Shown: positions 5,709 to 7,365 of the stretch, piece by piece
How positions within the stretch are numbered: the stretch's first letter is position 1
How the letters are laid out: each line of letters starts with the position of its first letter
Source: CAZBJJ01 sp964492245
Lineage (GTDB): Bacteria > Spirochaetota > Spirochaetia > Treponematales > Breznakiellaceae
Length of the DNA: 7,365 bases
Assembly (NCBI GenBank): GCA_964492245.1
Contig: CAZBJJ010000065.1
Location: forward strand, 1 to 7,365
Direction: 5' to 3'
Program-made: the position numbers and the translations under genes
The notes under the pieces: model-generated
Told to the model about the DNA's origin: nothing
Database searches by the model: none
The model's input: only the letters and a program-made list of their open reading frames with translations

Positions 5709-6682
5709 AAAAATCGGGCAGCTCTCGGGCCAAATCGAAAATAAAATCTAAGGCCTCAAAACAGGACCGGGAACTAGATCCTCTAGCCCTATATTTAAAA
5801 CAAATTTCTCGTTTTGCCCTGCTCTCCGCCCAAGAGGAGCAGGTTTTGGGCGAGAAAATTGTTATTGCTCGCAATGAACTGCAGGCTCTCGACGAGTCTA
5901 AGGGGAACGAGGGGCTAGAGGGAACGGCCCGCGATTTGCGTGTTAAGCTGGCAGAAAAGCTCACTGTTTTAAAGAACCAAATGATTAACGCAAACTTGCG
6001 TTTAGTTGTCTCCATTGCAAAGGGCTACCAGCACCGAGGTCTGTCTCTATTGGATTTAATCGACGAGGGCAATATTGGCCTGATAGAGGCAGTGGAGAGG
6101 TTTGATTACTCTCGGGGCTGCCGTTTTTCCACCTATGGCACCTGGTGGATTCGCCAGGCAATTATTAAAAGCTTGGCCGACAAGGGGCGGATAATTCGCA
6201 TTCCTATTCACATGCTCAATACTATTAAAAAATGTTATTTTGTCTCTAAGGAGCTTACCCAGGATCTTGGGCGCGAGCCGACGGCTACTGAGCTTTCCGA
6301 CTATCTTGGCCTGAGTGCGGCTAAGGTAGAGGAGGTCATGAAGCTTTCCCAAGAGACTACGAGCCTGGATTCTACGGTGGACGACGACAATGTAACGCGT
6401 TTAACGGATCTTATTAAGGATGATCGCCTAAAAGAGCCTTCCGATCTTGTTTTTTCTATGGCCCTGTCTCAGACTATTGGCGAAATACTGGATGATTTAC
6501 CGGAACGTGAGCGCAGGATAATTGAGATGCGCTATGGTATTGGGGGCGGGGCCCCCATGACATTGGAGGAGACGGGCAAGGTCTTGGGCATTACCCGGGA
6601 GCGGGTCCGCCAGATACAGGAAAAAACCATTGGAAAGTTGCGGCTTTTACGCGAGCTCACCGACTATGTCGAACAACCTTAG
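5702..6682 (+). CDS. sigma-70 family RNA polymerase sigma factor (RpoD/RpoS-like, no region 1.1)
   Basis: This 326-residue sigma factor directs RNA polymerase to promoters. Counting from TTG 5702: a basic tail (~1-20), region 1.2 (~25-58, DPLALYLKQISRFALLSAQEE), region 2 (~92-160), region 3 (~163-245) and region 4 (~255-320). Region 2 carries NANLRLVVSIAKGY (96-109), DLIDEGNIGLIEAVERFD (118-135) and the promoter -10 reading stretch RFSTYGTWWIRQAI (141-154). Region 4.2 carries MTLEETGKVLGITRERVRQI with the -35 helix-turn-helix. All core regions are intact, so it should recognise TTGACA/TATAAT-type promoters. It lacks region 1.1 and the large RpoD insert, so it is more like a group 2 (RpoS-type) factor. 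An unusual ~30-residue charged stretch lies at ~60-92, between regions 1.2 and 2.1. Whether it is the housekeeping factor cannot be told from this window; the size argues for an alternative one. Confidence 0.93.
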   Translation: MVKKSGSSRAKSKIKSKASKQDRELDPLALYLKQISRFALLSAQEEQVLGEKIVIARNELQALDESKGNEGLEGTARDLRVKLAEKLTVLKNQMINANLRLVVSIAKGYQHRGLSLLDLIDEGNIGLIEAVERFDYSRGCRFSTYGTWWIRQAIIKSLADKGRIIRIPIHMLNTIKKCYFVSKELTQDLGREPTATELSDYLGLSAAKVEEVMKLSQETTSLDSTVDDDNVTRLTDLIKDDRLKEPSDLVFSMALSQTIGEILDDLPERERRIIEMRYGIGGGAPMTLEETGKVLGITRERVRQIQEKTIGKLRLLRELTDYVEQP

Positions 6683-6685
6683 GGT

Positions 6686-6721
6686 CAGGTACTAAATCCT
6701 TACCTGTGGCTTATCAACAGG
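6686..6721 (+). other. overlapping alternative hairpins after the sigma gene
   Basis: CAGGTA/TACCTG (6686-6706, 9-nt loop) shares bases 6703-6706 with CCTGTGG/CAACAGG (6703-6721, 5-nt loop, one mismatch), so only one can form at a time. They begin just after the sigma stop codon. No T tract follows. This could be a 3' UTR structure or chance. Confidence 0.25.
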
Positions 6722-6736
6722 ATAGTGCGAATAAAC

Positions 6737-6775
6737 ACCCTACAAGGTATATTGATGCAATATGCCTTGTAGGGT
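6737..6775. repeat. long palindrome, 18-bp arms, 3-nt spacer
   Basis: The left arm (6737-6754, ACCCTACAAGGTATATTG) and right arm (6758-6775, CAATATGCCTTGTAGGGT) pair over 18 bp with a single T-G wobble around ATG. In the sigma transcript it would be a very stable hairpin, but no T-run follows, so classical intrinsic termination is not supported. As DNA it could bind a dimeric protein, since the right arm coincides with a promoter spacer. It could also be a trace of a small mobile repeat. It lies 54 nt after the sigma stop and just before the IS. Confidence 0.8.
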
Positions 6776-6780
6776 ATAAT
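6752..6780 (+). promoter_or_regulatory. sigma-70-type promoter facing the insertion sequence
   Basis: TTGATG (6752-6757, 4 of 6 to TTGACA) and TATAAT (6775-6780, 6 of 6) are separated by exactly 17 bp. The start point would be near 6787, next to AAAGGAG (6787-6793). No open reading frame follows: the path runs into the IS end and antisense to the transposase. It may be the promoter of a gene displaced by the insertion, or it may make RNA against the transposase. Confidence 0.5.
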
Positions 6781-6817
6781 CTGTACAAAGGAGTGGAATA
6801 GTCAATATAAGTGCAGT

Positions 6818-6835
6818 CCCCAAATACCCCAAATA
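6818..6835. repeat. tandem 9-bp direct repeat next to the IS terminus
   Basis: CCCCAAATA occurs twice without a gap, directly before the transposase stop codon (minus strand). It may be a subterminal transposase-binding repeat or simple slippage. Confidence 0.6.
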
Positions 6836-6836
6836 T

Positions 6837-7365
6837 TTAAGCAACAGCCTTTGGATCTGATGCTTTTCCTTGATAAACAGACGGAGGAAATCCGTCTTCA
6901 GTTACGGTAGTTATTCTGACCGTATTGTAATATGCAAAAGTATATCGCCAAACCTCCTTTTTCACTTCTTCAACCGTCATATGCGCGGTATCGAGCTTGT
7001 AGAGTTTTTCCTTCTTGAGCGTTGCAAACCAGCTTTCCATACGAGCGTTATCGTAGCACTTATCAGTAGAGGGTGTGCTTTGAATTGCATGAAAACTTCC
7101 GAGTGTTTTCTTGTATTTTCTACTTGTATACTGGCTCCCTCCATCGCTATGGATGATGATTCCAGCTTCCGGTTTTCTCAGCTTATAAGCATCACATACT
7201 GTCTTAATGCAAAGCTCTTTTTTCTTATTCGTATCCATTGCAAGACTTACAATCTCACCTCTATAGCAGTCAAGCATTGGTGAAATATAGAGTATCCCAT
7301 CAATCGCAAGAGATGGCACATAGACGAGTCTCTTTTGCAGCGAGCAGTAAAACAAGCAATCACAA
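6837..7365 (-). CDS. IS3-family transposase OrfB, DDE integrase core (partial, probably defective)
   Basis: About 176 codons of the C-terminal part are visible; the frame stays open to the window edge, and the family is usually about 270-300 residues. Numbering from a TTG at 7355, the rve integrase core shows DGILYISPMLDCYRGEIVSLAMD (19-41), HSDGGSQYTS with the second catalytic Asp71, and CYDNARMESWFATLKKEKLY with Glu107. The 35 residues between Asp71 and Glu107 match the IS3 DD(35)E signature. The first Asp, expected in a W-x-T-D-I-T-x-x-P stretch before YVPSLAIDG, is absent (the text reads KRLVYVP). In the neighbouring frame just upstream, VIACFTA resembles the residues that normally precede this point, suggesting a small deletion with frame change. 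It is therefore probably a decayed copy. The reading direction is toward the sigma gene. Confidence 0.82.
   Translation of the reverse strand, partial: CDCLFYCSLQKRLVYVPSLAIDGILYISPMLDCYRGEIVSLAMDTNKKKELCIKTVCDAYKLRKPEAGIIIHSDGGSQYTSRKYKKTLGSFHAIQSTPSTDKCYDNARMESWFATLKKEKLYKLDTAHMTVEEVKKEVWRYTFAYYNTVRITTVTEDGFPPSVYQGKASDPKAVA

Larger units (their letters stand above)
6782..7365 (-). mobile_element. IS3-family insertion sequence, one end plus part of the transposase gene
   Basis: The transposase type (see the CDS) identifies an IS3-family element entering the window from the right, with its 3' end toward the sigma gene. IS3 elements begin TG and end CA. Two candidate termini fit: TGTACAAAGG from 6782, or TGCAGTCCCC from 6812. 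The first is marginally preferred because it leaves a more usual distance to the stop codon. The other end is outside the window, so terminal repeats and target duplication cannot be compared. Confidence 0.75.

Noticed and set aside
6711..6719. TTATCAACA, one mismatch from a DnaA box
   Set aside because: A single imperfect box with no cluster, AT-rich unwinding region or origin genes nearby.
6870..7283. 137-codon open frame on the + strand opposite the transposase
   Set aside because: Antisense shadow of a clear transposase frame, with no protein family resemblance.
1..7365. CRISPR array, toxin-antitoxin or phage-defence operon
   Set aside because: No spaced direct repeats and no nuclease, toxin or defence motifs were seen; the cyclase-like pair lacks the effector genes of CBASS- or Pycsar-type systems.

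Overview
The window looks like chromosome from a spirochaete, most probably Treponema-like. This is an inference from the protein types, not from a marker gene: class III cyclase-like proteins with long helical N-termini, a lipoprotein FKBP with a relaxed lipobox, a LysM/degenerate-LytM protein in front of a primary-type sigma factor, and a tRNA gene without encoded CCA. Genes are tightly packed. An IS3-family insertion sequence runs off the right edge.

Layout. Positions 1-69 hold the 3' part of tRNA-Val(GAC), followed by a strong intrinsic terminator (91-122). Two + strand genes overlapping by ATGA (144-1070 and 1067-2026) encode divergent class III nucleotidyl-cyclase-like proteins. The first keeps both metal-binding Asp motifs. 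The second has lost them but keeps the Val-Asn motif and a class IIIb-type Thr, so the pair could build one composite active site, like mammalian C1/C2 cyclase halves. Next comes an FKBP-type peptidyl-prolyl isomerase lipoprotein (2128-2826), convergent with ilvD, dihydroxy-acid dehydratase (4688-2835, minus), with 8 bp between their stop codons.

A 118-bp divergent region separates ilvD from a + strand pair: a secreted LysM protein with a catalytically dead LytM/M23 domain (4807-5664), then a sigma-70 family factor (5702-6682). This mirrors the nlpD-rpoS order of gammaproteobacteria. A 15-codon open frame (5661-5708) overlaps the end of the first gene and the TTG start of the second, and may couple their translation.

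Positions 6683-6836 hold no gene. They contain an 18-bp-arm palindrome whose right arm is the spacer of a good sigma-70-like promoter (TTGATG, 17 bp, TATAAT), and then an IS end. The transposase (minus, 6837 to the edge) keeps the second Asp and the Glu of DD(35)E but seems to lack the first Asp, which suggests a decayed copy.

Taken together, the window combines possible second-messenger signalling (the cyclase-like pair), envelope folding and cell-wall functions (FKBP, LysM/LytM), transcription control (sigma factor) and one branched-chain amino acid biosynthesis gene. The most promising new idea is the split, mutually complementary cyclase pair. All homology here was judged by eye, without database searches.
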